Source: Nitratireductor indicus C115 (GTDB lineage Bacteria; Pseudomonadota; Alphaproteobacteria; Rhizobiales; Rhizobiaceae). Taken from it: DNA of 64,000 nucleotides. The stretch spans positions 248,001-312,000 of the forward strand of contig NZ_AMSI01000003.1 in NCBI RefSeq assembly GCF_000300515.1. The letters run 5' to 3'. Position numbers and translations under genes: made by a program. The notes below the pieces were generated by a model that searched no databases, had not been told where the DNA came from, and was given only the letters and a program-made list of their open reading frames with translations. Position 1 is the first letter of the stretch; each line of letters begins with the position of its first letter. Positions 27,181-34,721 of this stretch are shown piece by piece.

Positions 27181-27278
27181 TATCTCAAATACGGAAAATC
27201 ACAAGATACCGATCTGCACTCGGATTTCGCATCGGCGGAAATCCAGCATTCACCGCTCGACAGAACTCCCGCAAAAAA

Positions 27279-27288
27279 TTATCTATAA
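27279..27288. promoter_or_regulatory. BioR box upstream of bioR
   Basis: TTATCTATAA matches the known alphaproteobacterial BioR consensus TTATMKATAA exactly. It ends two bases before the bioR ATG, consistent with autoregulation; the closeness leaves no room for a ribosome binding site, so the transcript may be leaderless or the true start may differ. Confidence 0.8.
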
Positions 27289-27290
27289 TC

Positions 27291-27956
27291 ATGGCCGAAA
27301 TCAAAGAAACCAGGGCGGCGCAGATCAGCCGCATTCTCGCCGAACGCATTGTCTCAGGCACGTTGGAGCCCGGGGCACGACTGCGCCAGGATCATATTGC
27401 CGAAGAGTTCGAAACCAGTCATGTGCCGGTGCGGGAAGCCTTTCGCCTTCTCGAGGCTCAGGGCCTTGCCGTGAACGAGCCGCGGCGCGGTGTTCGCGTG
27501 GCCGCCTTCGATCTCAATCAGGTGCGTGAAGTGGCCGAGATGCGGGCGGCGCTGGAAGTACTTGCCTTGCGCAATGCAGCCGAGCACCTGACCCCCGCCA
27601 TTCTCAACGCCGCCGAGGAAGCGACGAAGGACGGTGACCGGGCACGCGATGTCGCAAGCTGGGAGGAGGCCAATCGTCGCTTTCACCGCCTGTTGGTGAC
27701 ACCATGCGGCATGCCCCGCCTTCTGGCAGCGATAGACGATCTTCACGCTGCGAGCGCGCGTTTTCTCTTTTCCGCATGGCGCTCCAACTGGGAAACCCGT
27801 ACCGACCGCGATCACCGCGCCATACTCATGCATTTGCGGCGCGGCGAGACAGACGCGGCCTGCGCTGTGCTTGCGCGGCATGTGCGCTGGATCGGCCAGC
27901 GCCCCGTTGAAACCGCCTCCGGCAAACGCCGGGAAGCATTTCTCATCGAGGGCTGA
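27291..27956 (+). CDS. bioR: Biotin repressor BioR (GntR family, FCD subfamily)
   Basis: 221 residues: GntR winged helix at 10-65 (RLRQDHIAEEFETSHVPVREAFRLLEAQGL) and an FCD ligand domain from about 90 on (EVAEMRAALEVLALRNAAEHL, NRRFHRLLV, RDHRAILMHLRRGETDAACAVLARHV). The name rests on the perfect BioR box directly upstream of its own start and another upstream of bioY 2.5 kb away. BioR replaces the BirA-type control of biotin genes in alphaproteobacteria and is normally autoregulated. The start is the ATG at 27291; a longer frame upstream lacks family similarity. Confidence 0.88.
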   Translation: MAEIKETRAAQISRILAERIVSGTLEPGARLRQDHIAEEFETSHVPVREAFRLLEAQGLAVNEPRRGVRVAAFDLNQVREVAEMRAALEVLALRNAAEHLTPAILNAAEEATKDGDRARDVASWEEANRRFHRLLVTPCGMPRLLAAIDDLHAASARFLFSAWRSNWETRTDRDHRAILMHLRRGETDAACAVLARHVRWIGQRPVETASGKRREAFLIEG

Positions 27957-27975
27957 CCGCGCTGCTCACGGAATA

Positions 27976-29547
27976 TCAGCTCTGCCGATCTTGCGGCGGA
28001 AAGAACTGATAGACCCAGGTTTCGCTGAGTGCATCGCCCTCCCGGCGCAGGAACATGCGCAGATCGACGGCCTCGCCACCGTCGGCCTTCACGTCGAAAA
28101 GCACCCGCCACTTCTTCGTACCCACCACCGGATAAGCCGCGACATTGTCGATCCTGCCGCGCTGGGCCTCGACGACGGCCTCCACACCGCTTTCGCGGTC
28201 AAGGCCGGCAAGCGACGCTCCCTCCAGATCGATGGAAAATTTCGTGACGCCCTGCGGACGGGGTTGCCCGGGAACGCCTCCAAGCCCGGTTCGCGTCGCG
28301 ACCACGCGCGCTGTATCCTGATCGCGGCCCGGCGTATCTGCCACCCAGTGCAAACGATAATGCATGTCATGGCGGCTTCCCGCCAGGGCCTTACCGGTCG
28401 GCACCCAGAAGGCGCCGATATTGTCGTGAATCTCATCGTCGGTTGGAATTTCGAGAAGCTCCACAGCCCCCTCTCCCCATCCGTCCAACGGTTCGACCCA
28501 CAGGCTGGCGCGCTTCTCATAGAAGACGCCGTCGTCCTGATAATTCTCGAAATCACGGTCGCGCTGCATGAGGCCGAACCCCTTGGGATCGCTGTCGGCA
28601 AATGCGTTGACGCAGACTTGCGGAGGGTTGGCAAGCGGCCGCCAGATGCGCTCGCCCGCCCCTGTCCAGATCTCCAGCCCGTCGGAATCGTGGATTTCAG
28701 GTCGCCAGTCATGTGCGGCTTCGCGATTGTTCTCGGCATACCAGAACATGGAGGTGAGCGGGGCGATGCCGAGGCGCTCCACATTCTTGCGCAGCATGAT
28801 CGAGGCCCGGACGTCCTGGATCACGCCGCTCTCGCGCCGGCTCTCGATGCGATAAGCGCCAGTCACGCTTGGCCCGTCCATCAGTGCATGAATGACGATA
28901 CCGCCATCGCCCGGCCGCTCCAGCCAGAACCGCGTGAAACGCGGAAATTCCTCCGGCTTGCCATTAGCCGCTGCATCAACGACCAGCCCTCTTGCGGACA
29001 GGCCGAACTGATCGAAAGGTCCCGAGGTGCGGAAATACGTGCCACCGAGAAACGCCATCCAGTCGTTCTTCTGATCCGCGTTCATGACCCGAAAGCCCGC
29101 CACGCCGGCTTTCTTCAAGCTGCGCGCGGGGTGTTCGGCGGGCATGTCGAAATAATCCTCGCTGAACTCGATGCGCCGCGCGACACCATCCTCGACCACG
29201 GAAATCTCGACCGGTTCCTTGAAATAGCGGCCCGGATGGAAAAAACGCACCGCCGGTCCCTCCGGCTCGTTGCGCCACAAGGTGCGATCCGCGCGATAGG
29301 CGATTTGATTGTGACGGTCGTAATCGATCTTTTCCAGAACATCGCTGTCGCCGATAACCGGCGGCTCGAACGGCGCAGCGGCGAGCTCTTCTGCCATCCG
29401 CTTCAACTCGTCAAAGGAAAACGGCTCCGGTTTTCCCAATCTGACGGACCCTTCCGACGCAGCTCCGGCCACCCCGGGCAACATCGAAAGAACGCCGGCA
29501 GCGAAGCCCGTTGCAAGGACGGTGCGCCGCGTCGGTGTATCGGTCAT
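27976..29547 (-). CDS. Periplasmic glucan biosynthesis protein of the OpgD/OpgG (MdoG) family
   Basis: 523 residues from MTDTPTRRTVLATGFAAGV, a twin-arginine signal, which favours OpgD over OpgG. The MdoG domain follows: FSFDELKRMAEELAAAPFEP, FFHPGRYFKEPVEI, AGFRVMN, YFRTSGPFDQFGLSARGLVVD, MFWYAENNR and EIWTGAGERIWRPLANP. OpgG/OpgD shape periplasmic beta-glucans made by OpgH; many rhizobia instead make cyclic glucans with NdvB, so this protein could serve either. No opgH is in the window. Convergent with bioR; the spacer to bioY holds a BioR box on the other side. Confidence 0.9.
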   Translation of the reverse strand: MTDTPTRRTVLATGFAAGVLSMLPGVAGAASEGSVRLGKPEPFSFDELKRMAEELAAAPFEPPVIGDSDVLEKIDYDRHNQIAYRADRTLWRNEPEGPAVRFFHPGRYFKEPVEISVVEDGVARRIEFSEDYFDMPAEHPARSLKKAGVAGFRVMNADQKNDWMAFLGGTYFRTSGPFDQFGLSARGLVVDAAANGKPEEFPRFTRFWLERPGDGGIVIHALMDGPSVTGAYRIESRRESGVIQDVRASIMLRKNVERLGIAPLTSMFWYAENNREAAHDWRPEIHDSDGLEIWTGAGERIWRPLANPPQVCVNAFADSDPKGFGLMQRDRDFENYQDDGVFYEKRASLWVEPLDGWGEGAVELLEIPTDDEIHDNIGAFWVPTGKALAGSRHDMHYRLHWVADTPGRDQDTARVVATRTGLGGVPGQPRPQGVTKFSIDLEGASLAGLDRESGVEAVVEAQRGRIDNVAAYPVVGTKKWRVLFDVKADGGEAVDLRMFLRREGDALSETWVYQFFPPQDRQS

Positions 29548-29809
29548 GAATGAACTCCTGAATTTCGCGCGCCCCCGCGAAACAGGCAAAAGGTAGTGCG
29601 CCCTTTCCCACTCATGCAACGTTCGAGCGCGCCGGCTCAACCGTTTCAACCATCACATTCTGCGTCCCGCGTTACAGGATTTGATGGAACCATTCTGCAA
29701 CCTGAAAATGGCGCGGATGTCCCTTGCGATAGACGAATAAAGCTATTCTGCGAGGCAGGCTTGCAATCCGCCTGGCAATATGGATTCAATAATAGATGGA
29801 TACATAGAA

Positions 29810-29819
29810 TTATCTATAA
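29810..29819. promoter_or_regulatory. BioR box upstream of bioY
   Basis: TTATCTATAA, identical to the box before bioR, 30 bases upstream of the bioY ATG, within an AT-rich promoter region. The remaining 260 bases of the 301-base spacer (29548-29848) between the divergent opgD-like and bioY genes show nothing else that I can assign. Confidence 0.85.
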
Positions 29820-29848
29820 TTTTAATCCACCCTCCCGAAAGGAACACC

Positions 29849-30445
29849 ATGAGCATCTCGTCAAGCCATCCGACCGCCGGCAAAAGCATCTCCCTGCTGC
29901 GCCTGGATGAACGCTCGACCGGCTTCAAGACAGGCGCGGTCATCGTCGGAACGCTCTTTCTTGCCCTGTCATCGCAGATCGAAGTACCTATGGTGCCCGT
30001 TCCCGTAACAATGCAGACTTTTGCGGTGACACTGGTCGGCGCCCTGTTCGGCGCTCGCCTGGGAGCGCTCACCGTTCTGGCCTGGCTCGGCGAAGCGATG
30101 TTGGGCCTTCCCGTTCTGGCAGGTGGCGCTGGTGGCATCGTTCACTTCACAGGCCCCACGGCGGGTTACCTGGCGGCCTTCCCGGTTATGGCCGCAATGG
30201 TCGGTTTTCTTGCCGGCCGCGGGTGGGATGCCCATCGCCCGCTCCTTGCATTTGCATCCATGCTTGCCGCCAACGCTCTATGCCTTCTGATGGGCGCCGC
30301 CTGGCTGAGCTCTCTGATCGGCGTTGAAAAAGCCATCACCTTCGGCGTCACGCCATTCTTCCTGGGCGCCATCCTGAAATCCGCGCTTGGCGCCGCCAGC
30401 CTCGTCGCACTGCACCGCGCAAGCAGCAAGGCCCGCCGGTCGTGA
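29849..30445 (+). CDS. bioY: Biotin transporter BioY
   Basis: 198 residues from MSISSSHPTAG, with GAAAGGA six bases upstream. BioY core: GALFGARLGALTVLAWLGEAMLGLPVLAGGAGGIVHFTGPTAGYLAAFPVMAAMVGFL; about six membrane helices. BioY is the biotin-binding S component of an ECF transporter; many alphaproteobacterial BioY work alone or with BioMN. No bioM/bioN neighbours here. Controlled by the BioR box at 29810. The stop overlaps the following DUF1284 gene by four bases (GTGA), which indicates tight coupling. Confidence 0.95.
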   Translation: MSISSSHPTAGKSISLLRLDERSTGFKTGAVIVGTLFLALSSQIEVPMVPVPVTMQTFAVTLVGALFGARLGALTVLAWLGEAMLGLPVLAGGAGGIVHFTGPTAGYLAAFPVMAAMVGFLAGRGWDAHRPLLAFASMLAANALCLLMGAAWLSSLIGVEKAITFGVTPFFLGAILKSALGAASLVALHRASSKARRS

Positions 30446-30882
30446 CCGTCAGGCTGCGCGCGCACCACCTCCTATGCATGCTGACCTATGTCGGGCGAGG
30501 CTACAGCCCCGCCTTCACGCAAAACTACGACCGGATCGCGTCGCGGATCTCAAACGGAGAGGAAATCCTCATCGTTTGCGGCCCCGACGACATTTGCAGC
30601 CCTCTTCTTGCGGAGAAAGCACCGCACTGCCTGCGCAAGAACGTGGCCGAAAGGGATCGCAATGCCGCAACCGCCTTGCAGCGCGTGCTGGCGCGCCCTG
30701 TGGCACCCGGAATTCGCCTCGCCCCCGACGCCTCCCTCCTCGAGCGCATGCGAACCGCCTTCGCAAAGGGGCGAACAAGAAAGGCCTGCCTGGGATGCGA
30801 ATGGAGCACTCTTTGCAGCAGCGTGGCGGATCGCAGATTTGCTGACACAGCCCTGCTTGTGCAAGAATCCATCATACGGTAG
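30442..30882 (+). CDS. DUF1284 protein, Cys-rich, coupled to bioY
   Basis: 146 residues from a GTG overlapping the bioY stop by four bases. The DUF1284 pattern is clear: VRLRAHHLLCMLTYVGRGYSPAF, IVCGPDDICSPL, HC and ACLGCEWSTLC. Cys are at 12, 46, 52, 63, 116, 119 and 125; CxxC plus flanking Cys suggest iron-sulfur or zinc binding. The family has no established role. Being in one operon with BioY under a BioR box suggests a link to biotin, whose last synthesis step (BioB) needs Fe-S clusters; that link is inference. Confidence 0.88.
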   Translation: MTVRLRAHHLLCMLTYVGRGYSPAFTQNYDRIASRISNGEEILIVCGPDDICSPLLAEKAPHCLRKNVAERDRNAATALQRVLARPVAPGIRLAPDASLLERMRTAFAKGRTRKACLGCEWSTLCSSVADRRFADTALLVQESIIR

Positions 30883-31026
30883 ATTCCCCGCGCTCGGGTG
30901 ACCACAGCCCCGGGAGGCTGGATACGTTTATTGGACGACCCCTTTCCCGACTTGGTTTCAGTTCTCGACGACCGCGAACCTGTGCATCCCGCGCAGACGC
31001 GATTATCTAAAGGGATAGGAGTTCCC

Positions 31027-31239
31027 ATGGCCCAGACCGGCACCGTCAAATTCTTCAACACGACCAAAGGCTTCGGCTTCATCACGCCTGACGATGGCGC
31101 AAAGGACGTTTTCGTTCACATTTCCGCCGTCGAGCGTTCCGGCATGACCACGCTCAACGATGGCCAGAAGGTCTCCTTCGACGTCGAGCCCGACCGCATG
31201 GGCAAAGGCCCCAAGGCCGTCAACCTTTCGGCTATGTGA
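31027..31239 (+). CDS. Cold-shock protein (CspA family), first copy
   Basis: 70 residues: [39 protein letters not shown] with RNP1 (KGFGFI) and RNP2 (VFVHIS) intact, single-strand RNA/DNA binding OB fold. Start by AGGAGTTCCC eight bases upstream. Preceded by a 144-base non-coding leader and followed directly by a 29-bp hairpin array and an intrinsic terminator. A close paralogue lies 500 bases downstream. Confidence 0.96.
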   Translation: MAQTGTVKFFNTTKGFGFITPDDGAKDVFVHISAVERSGMTTLNDGQKVSFDVEPDRMGKGPKAVNLSAM

Positions 31240-31354
31240 TTGCTGCTCGGCGAGCTCCGGCTCGCCGATCTCTGTTTGACGAGCCCAGGCTCGTCGATTT
31301 CTGCTTGACGAGCCTGGGCTCGTTGATTTCTGCTTGACGAGCGTGGGCTCGTCT
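31239..31354 (+). repeat. Tandem array of four 29-bp hairpin units after the first csp gene
   Basis: Four units of exactly 29 bases begin at the last base of the csp stop codon: 31239-31267, 31268-31296, 31297-31325 and 31326-31354. Each contains a stem of the type GACGAGC..GCTCGTC preceded by ATTTCTGCTT; unit 1 has diverged to GGCGAGC/GCTCGCC with the pairing preserved, so the structure rather than the sequence is kept. No open frame explains it. Confidence 0.85.
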
Positions 31355-31355
31355 A

Positions 31356-31386
31356 GGCGCGGCGCGAATGCCGCCGCGCCTTCTTT
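31356..31386 (+). terminator. Intrinsic terminator of the first csp transcript
   Basis: GGCGCGGCG (31356-31364) and CGCCGCGCC (31372-31380) form a 9-bp stem followed by TTCTTT. It lies immediately after the four-hairpin array. Confidence 0.75.
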
Positions 31387-31743
31387 CCGCGGACAGGATT
31401 TGCGGATTGTTTGATATAAGCCATTCGTCCCATTCATAAAACTTTCGCTTGCCGACCTTCAAAAAATCGGGGAAGGTCTAGTCCATTCGGGCATTTGCCG
31501 GCCCGGAGACGGGAATGGCGTGCCCTGGCAAAGCCTTGCATTTCAAGGATTTGCAGGAAGTTGCGATGAGGCCGATGAAAAAAAACATGCCGTTGCGGGC
31601 TCCTTCTGCAGCCACATGTCTCGGCTTCGTGACGCAAGCTGACTGTTTCTTCTCCCCCAGTAAACGACCGATACGCCATGGGCCTGAACCCGAAAAGAGG
31701 TGGCCCGCCGAAACCAGCATGAAGGGCGAAAGGACTCCTTCTA
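31387..31743. other. 357-base spacer and probable long leader of the second csp gene
   Basis: No gene is evident. Frames that cross it lack family similarity and have odd composition. Much of it is probably promoter and long 5' leader of the second cold-shock gene, as is usual for csp genes. A short T/A-rich patch (CGATGAAAAAAAACATG near 31574) and no recognisable RNA gene. Confidence 0.5.
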
Positions 31744-31959
31744 ATGTCTCAGAGTGGTACCGTTAAATTCTTCAATCAGGCCAAGGGATACGGGTTTATC
31801 ACCCCGGATGATGGCCAGAAGGATATCTTCGTTCACATTTCCGCCGTACAGGCATCCGGCCTGGCGGGACTGGAAGACGGACAGAAAGTCACGTTTGAAA
31901 CCGAGCCGGACAAACGCGGCAAAGGCCCCAAGGCTGTAAATCTGGCCGTCACCGCCTGA
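31744..31959 (+). CDS. Cold-shock protein (CspA family), second copy
   Basis: 71 residues: [39 protein letters not shown], with RNP1 (KGYGFI) and RNP2 (IFVHIS). About 80 percent identical to the first copy by eye, indicating tandem duplication. GAAAGGAC lies before the ATG. A terminator with a T-run follows at 32021-32051. Confidence 0.96.
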   Translation: MSQSGTVKFFNQAKGYGFITPDDGQKDIFVHISAVQASGLAGLEDGQKVTFETEPDKRGKGPKAVNLAVTA

Positions 31960-32494
31960 TCGGCGACGCCGCCAAGGCGGCGGCTCATTGCCGCGACACG
32001 AATGCGGCAACTTCGACTACCGGCCCCTCACTTGGGGCCGGGGCTCTTTTTCGGTCTCAAATTCCTGCACTTCAGGCCCGGTTTCCGCCCTCTTGCAGAC
32101 TGTGTGGCAGGACCACCGCAAAATCTCCGCCCATTCTTCTCAAGTATTTTGCAGACCGGAAGTCCCCACCGGACGTCCGACAAGAGCCAAAAGGCCAAGC
32201 ATGCTTTGAGCGCTCCAAAGAACGCACGCCCCTCCAAGCCGTTCGATCAGACCGCCCTGCGAGGCCGGCAGGACAATGCCGGAGAAGAAGCCGGAATCCG
32301 TAGCAAGGGAACCCCCGGGCACCGACCTGCGTTATATGTCACAAGAATTGCATTTCTAATACGGAACAGTTCTGACGCATACTTGCTGAATGCCGCATAC
32401 CCGCCTTGTTCAGATGCCATTCAGGCAGCATCGCCTAGTTTCGGCGCCAAGGTTGCTGATCCCCCGAAGCAACCAGAGTTGAAAAGGTACAGTA
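31960..32494. other. 535-base spacer: terminator, then no recognised gene
   Basis: After the csp stop come a small hairpin (CGCCGCC-AAG-GCGGCGG, 31968-31982) and the terminator at 32021-32051. The rest runs to the BA14K start; frames in it show no family similarity. The last part is presumably the BA14K promoter; AATACGGAACAG-type AT patches occur near 32350. Confidence 0.5.
32021..32051 (+). terminator. Intrinsic terminator of the second csp gene
   Basis: CGGCCCC (32021-32027) and GGGGCCG (32034-32040) with loop TCACTT, followed by GGGCTCTTTTTC. Stem and T-run are clear. Confidence 0.8.
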
Positions 32495-32929
32495 ATGAAG
32501 AGCTTCTTGAAGACCGGCATGCTTTCGCTGGCCGTTGCCGCCACCACCTTCGCCGCCGTTTCCACGGCAGATGCCGGCCACCGCCACCGACACAGGAACA
32601 GTGACGCTATCGCAGCGGGCGTTGTGGGTCTCGCGGCCGGCGCCATCGTGGGCGGCCTCCTGGCTTCGCCACCCCGCAGCGAGCGAGTCTATATCGACCC
32701 GCCTTATCGCCCGGCTCAGCCAGACTATTATGCCGTGCCCAGCCGCACCTATTACCCCGCACCTGCACGGACATACTACCCTTCCCGCCCCGCCTATTAT
32801 GGTGGCGGCATGGAACCATGGACGGGTGAGTGGTACCGCTACTGCTCGTCGCGCTACCGCAGCTTCGATGCGCGGACAGGCACGTTCATGGGCTATGACG
32901 GTCGCCGTCATTTCTGCCAGCCCCGCTGA
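32495..32929 (+). CDS. BA14K family protein, long form
   Basis: 144 residues. Signal peptide (MKSFLKTGMLSLAVAATTFAAVSTADA), a His-rich patch (GHRHRHRN), a Gly/Ala transmembrane or zipper segment (AIAAGVVGLAAGAIVGGLLA), a Tyr/Pro-rich region (residues 70-105) and the C-terminal BA14K signature YCSSRYRSFDARTGTFMGYDG with Cys-Gln-Pro-Arg at the end. Paralogue of 15943-16263 (YARYRSYDAYSDTFLGYDG). Envelope-associated, lectin-like by family. GTACAGTAATG start context is weak. Confidence 0.88.
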   Translation: MKSFLKTGMLSLAVAATTFAAVSTADAGHRHRHRNSDAIAAGVVGLAAGAIVGGLLASPPRSERVYIDPPYRPAQPDYYAVPSRTYYPAPARTYYPSRPAYYGGGMEPWTGEWYRYCSSRYRSFDARTGTFMGYDGRRHFCQPR

Positions 32930-32957
32930 GCTCAAAAATTCGACGATACAAGAAATG

Positions 32958-32986
32958 AAGGCCGGGCATGCCCGGCCTTTTCTTTA
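32958..32986 (+). terminator. Intrinsic terminator after the BA14K gene
   Basis: AAGGCCGGGC and GCCCGGCCTT around AT form a 10-bp stem, followed by TTCTTT. Ends the BA14K transcript. Confidence 0.85.
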
Positions 32987-33400
32987 TGAAATGGAATTTC
33001 TGGGCCTTTCCGAAAAATCCGGGAGGATGATTTTCCAGAAATGATTATAGAAAATTTTATAATATTAATTCTAAAAATATATTTATTATAAAATAAATTC
33101 AAAAATTTATTCCTGAATATGGAAGTATATTACAAGAAAGACAGAACTTCATCAACGTAAAACAGACGGGCCGGATCTAAAATTCCGCCGATTCCCGCCG
33201 CCTACCGACAAAGCTGTCAGAATTGAAGGTCGATTTTTTCTGCAATGATTGACCGCAATCCGGTCGGTTGAGCAATCGACCGGCGAGAAGCTCCCCTCCA
33301 AAGGTGGGGAACAAAAATGGCCTCATCCGGACGTCGAATAGCTTGCCCGCAGCCGAAGCGCAGAAGGCACCGCCGCTACAGCCCTCGTCCCTGACGACCT
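32987..33400. other. Gene-free spacer with an AT-rich block (33030-33135)
   Basis: About 410 bases without a gene. Bases 33030-33135 are close to 90 percent A/T (runs such as AAAATTTTATAATATTAATT), in strong contrast to the GC-rich surroundings. The remainder (33136-33400) is of mixed composition. The MBL gene downstream is convergent, so this is not its promoter. No RNA gene or repeat element recognised. Confidence 0.6.
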
Positions 33401-34048
33401 TCAGTCTTCCAGAAGGAAGGGGTTCGTGCGCCGCTCATCCCCGAAGCGCCCGCCGGGACCATGCCCACAAATGAAGCCGACTTCATCGCCGAGCGGCAGC
33501 AGCTTTTCCTTGATGGAGCGGATCAATGCGGCATGATCCCCACCCGGCAGATCGGTGCGCCCGACGGAGCCATGAAACAGCACGTCGCCCACATGCGCGA
33601 ACTTCTGATCGCGGTTAAAGAAGACCACATGCCCCGGCGCATGCCCCGGGCAATGGAACACCTCGAACACATGCTCACCGAATGAGACAGCGTCCCCTTC
33701 CTTCAGGAAACGGTCGGGAACGGCGTTGCGGACCGGGTCATTGAGCCCGAACTTCTTCGCCTGGTTTTCAAGATTGGCAAGCAAGGGCGCATCGGCCTCG
33801 TGCGGCCCGACAATCTCCACGCCGAGAGCATCCTTAAGATCCATCGCGCCACCCGCATGGTCGATATGACCATGCGTGATCCAGATCGCCTCAATGGAAA
33901 TATCGTTTTCCTTCAACACCGCCAGAATGCGATCAACGTCCCCGCCAGGATCAACCACCACACCCCGCTTTTCGGTCTCATCGAACAGGATGGTACAATT
34001 CTGCTGAAACGGGGTGACCGGCACGATGCCGGCGCGCAAAGCACCCAT
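33401..34048 (-). CDS. Metallo-beta-lactamase fold hydrolase, glyoxalase II-like
   Basis: 215 residues from MGALRAGIVPVTPFQQNC, with CAGGAGG five bases upstream. Metal-binding THGHIDHAGG (HxHxDH, about 66-71), CPGHAPGH and HVGDVLF are intact, as is the C-terminal CGHGPGGRFGDERRTNPFL. The GIVPVTPFQQNC..L opening and compact size place it among the YcbL-type hydroxyacylglutathione hydrolase relatives, a thioester hydrolase that binds two metal ions. Cytoplasmic, monocistronic. Confidence 0.93.
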   Translation of the reverse strand: MGALRAGIVPVTPFQQNCTILFDETEKRGVVVDPGGDVDRILAVLKENDISIEAIWITHGHIDHAGGAMDLKDALGVEIVGPHEADAPLLANLENQAKKFGLNDPVRNAVPDRFLKEGDAVSFGEHVFEVFHCPGHAPGHVVFFNRDQKFAHVGDVLFHGSVGRTDLPGGDHAALIRSIKEKLLPLGDEVGFICGHGPGGRFGDERRTNPFLLED

Positions 34049-34142
34049 GAATGCCTCCTGGCTATATTGTGCGGACAAGAATGGCTGCCGCTATCTCCAT
34101 AGGCGGCGCCGGGATGACATTCCGCCAGTGCTCTTCAAGCCC

Positions 34143-34200
34143 TAAAGCATTTTGTAGCCAGGTGAAATCACCAGCTCCCCGCATAAACACGAAAAGACAA
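34143..34200 (+). repeat. Degenerate copy of the palindromic intergenic repeat
   Basis: AAAGCATTTTGTAGCCAGG followed by TGAAATCACC and CGCATAAACACGAAAAGACAA. It matches the head of the 18211 element block by block, with mutations in the palindromes. Located in the spacer upstream of the MBL gene and downstream of the glycine-rich peptide gene. Confidence 0.7.
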
Positions 34201-34274
34201 GAAGGCCTTTGCATACGGTGTCACCAAAACCCCGGACCCAATCGGTTCCACGGCAGGCAGTTCGCACAAATGCA

Positions 34275-34299
34275 AACGGGCGGCCATTGGCCGCCCGTT
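34275..34299 (-). terminator. Long hairpin after the glycine-rich peptide gene
   Basis: AACGGGCGGCC (34275-34285) and GGCCGCCCGTT (34289-34299) are perfect arms around ATT. The gene on the minus strand stops 20 bases before. Only a short T-poor tail (TGCATTTG) follows. Confidence 0.6.
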
Positions 34300-34318
34300 G
34301 CGAACTGTACAAAAGGTG

Positions 34319-34591
34319 CTACTTCTTCATCGCACCGAGAACAGCGCCGACGACAGCCGTAAGCACGCCGCCACCGGCGACACCACCGATTGCATCGCCG
34401 AGAATGCCGCTCAACGCGCCGGCATCGCCCCCCATGCTGGAGAGCAAAGCGCCACCGCCGACACCACCGATGATGCCGCTCAGGATCTTTGCACCATGCC
34501 CCATGGCAGCTTTCTTGACGACGGTCCCGATGGCTTCACCACCGATTACGCCCGCCACTGCCTGAACAATAATGGGAAGAAGCGCTTCCAT
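34319..34591 (-). CDS. Small Gly/Ala-rich hydrophobic protein of unknown function
   Basis: 90 residues from MEALLPIIVQAVAGVIGG. Highly rich in Gly, Ala, Val and Ile with two glycine-zipper-like stretches (ILSGIIGGVGGGALLSSMGG and ILGDAIGGVAGGGVLTAVVGAVLGAMKK), lacking a signal cleavage site. Similar small proteins occur in many Hyphomicrobiales but have no function assigned. It may insert into or span a membrane, or act as a bacteriocin- or glycine-zipper-like peptide; neither is shown. A GGGAAATAG context precedes the start; an extra Met five codons upstream is possible. Confidence 0.72.
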   Translation of the reverse strand: MEALLPIIVQAVAGVIGGEAIGTVVKKAAMGHGAKILSGIIGGVGGGALLSSMGGDAGALSGILGDAIGGVAGGGVLTAVVGAVLGAMKK

Positions 34592-34721
34592 ATCTATTTC
34601 CCTCACTCAAAGACCGACTTCATGGCCGGCGCACCCATGAAAGCGCGAATCCGGCCAGAGTCAATTAAGACACAGTTAATAGTCTAACCTTGAGGAAGGA
34701 CAACCACAGGTTTTCCCAGGA

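Noticed and set aside
27871-29553. Open frame of 560 aa opposite the opgD-like gene
   Set aside because: Antisense of a Tat-exported MdoG-family gene; no motif and no ribosome site.
31239-31354. Possible CRISPR array
   Set aside because: Only four contiguous 29-bp units with no spacers between them, each being its own hairpin, so not CRISPR.
31003-31437. Minus-strand frame of 144 aa over the csp hairpin array
   Set aside because: Antisense of the csp gene and of the 29-bp repeats, so the apparent repeats in the peptide come from the hairpins.
32002-32604. Open frame of 200 aa across the spacer before the BA14K gene
   Set aside because: Runs through a terminator, has a proline/arginine-rich random composition and overlaps the BA14K signal-peptide region in another frame.
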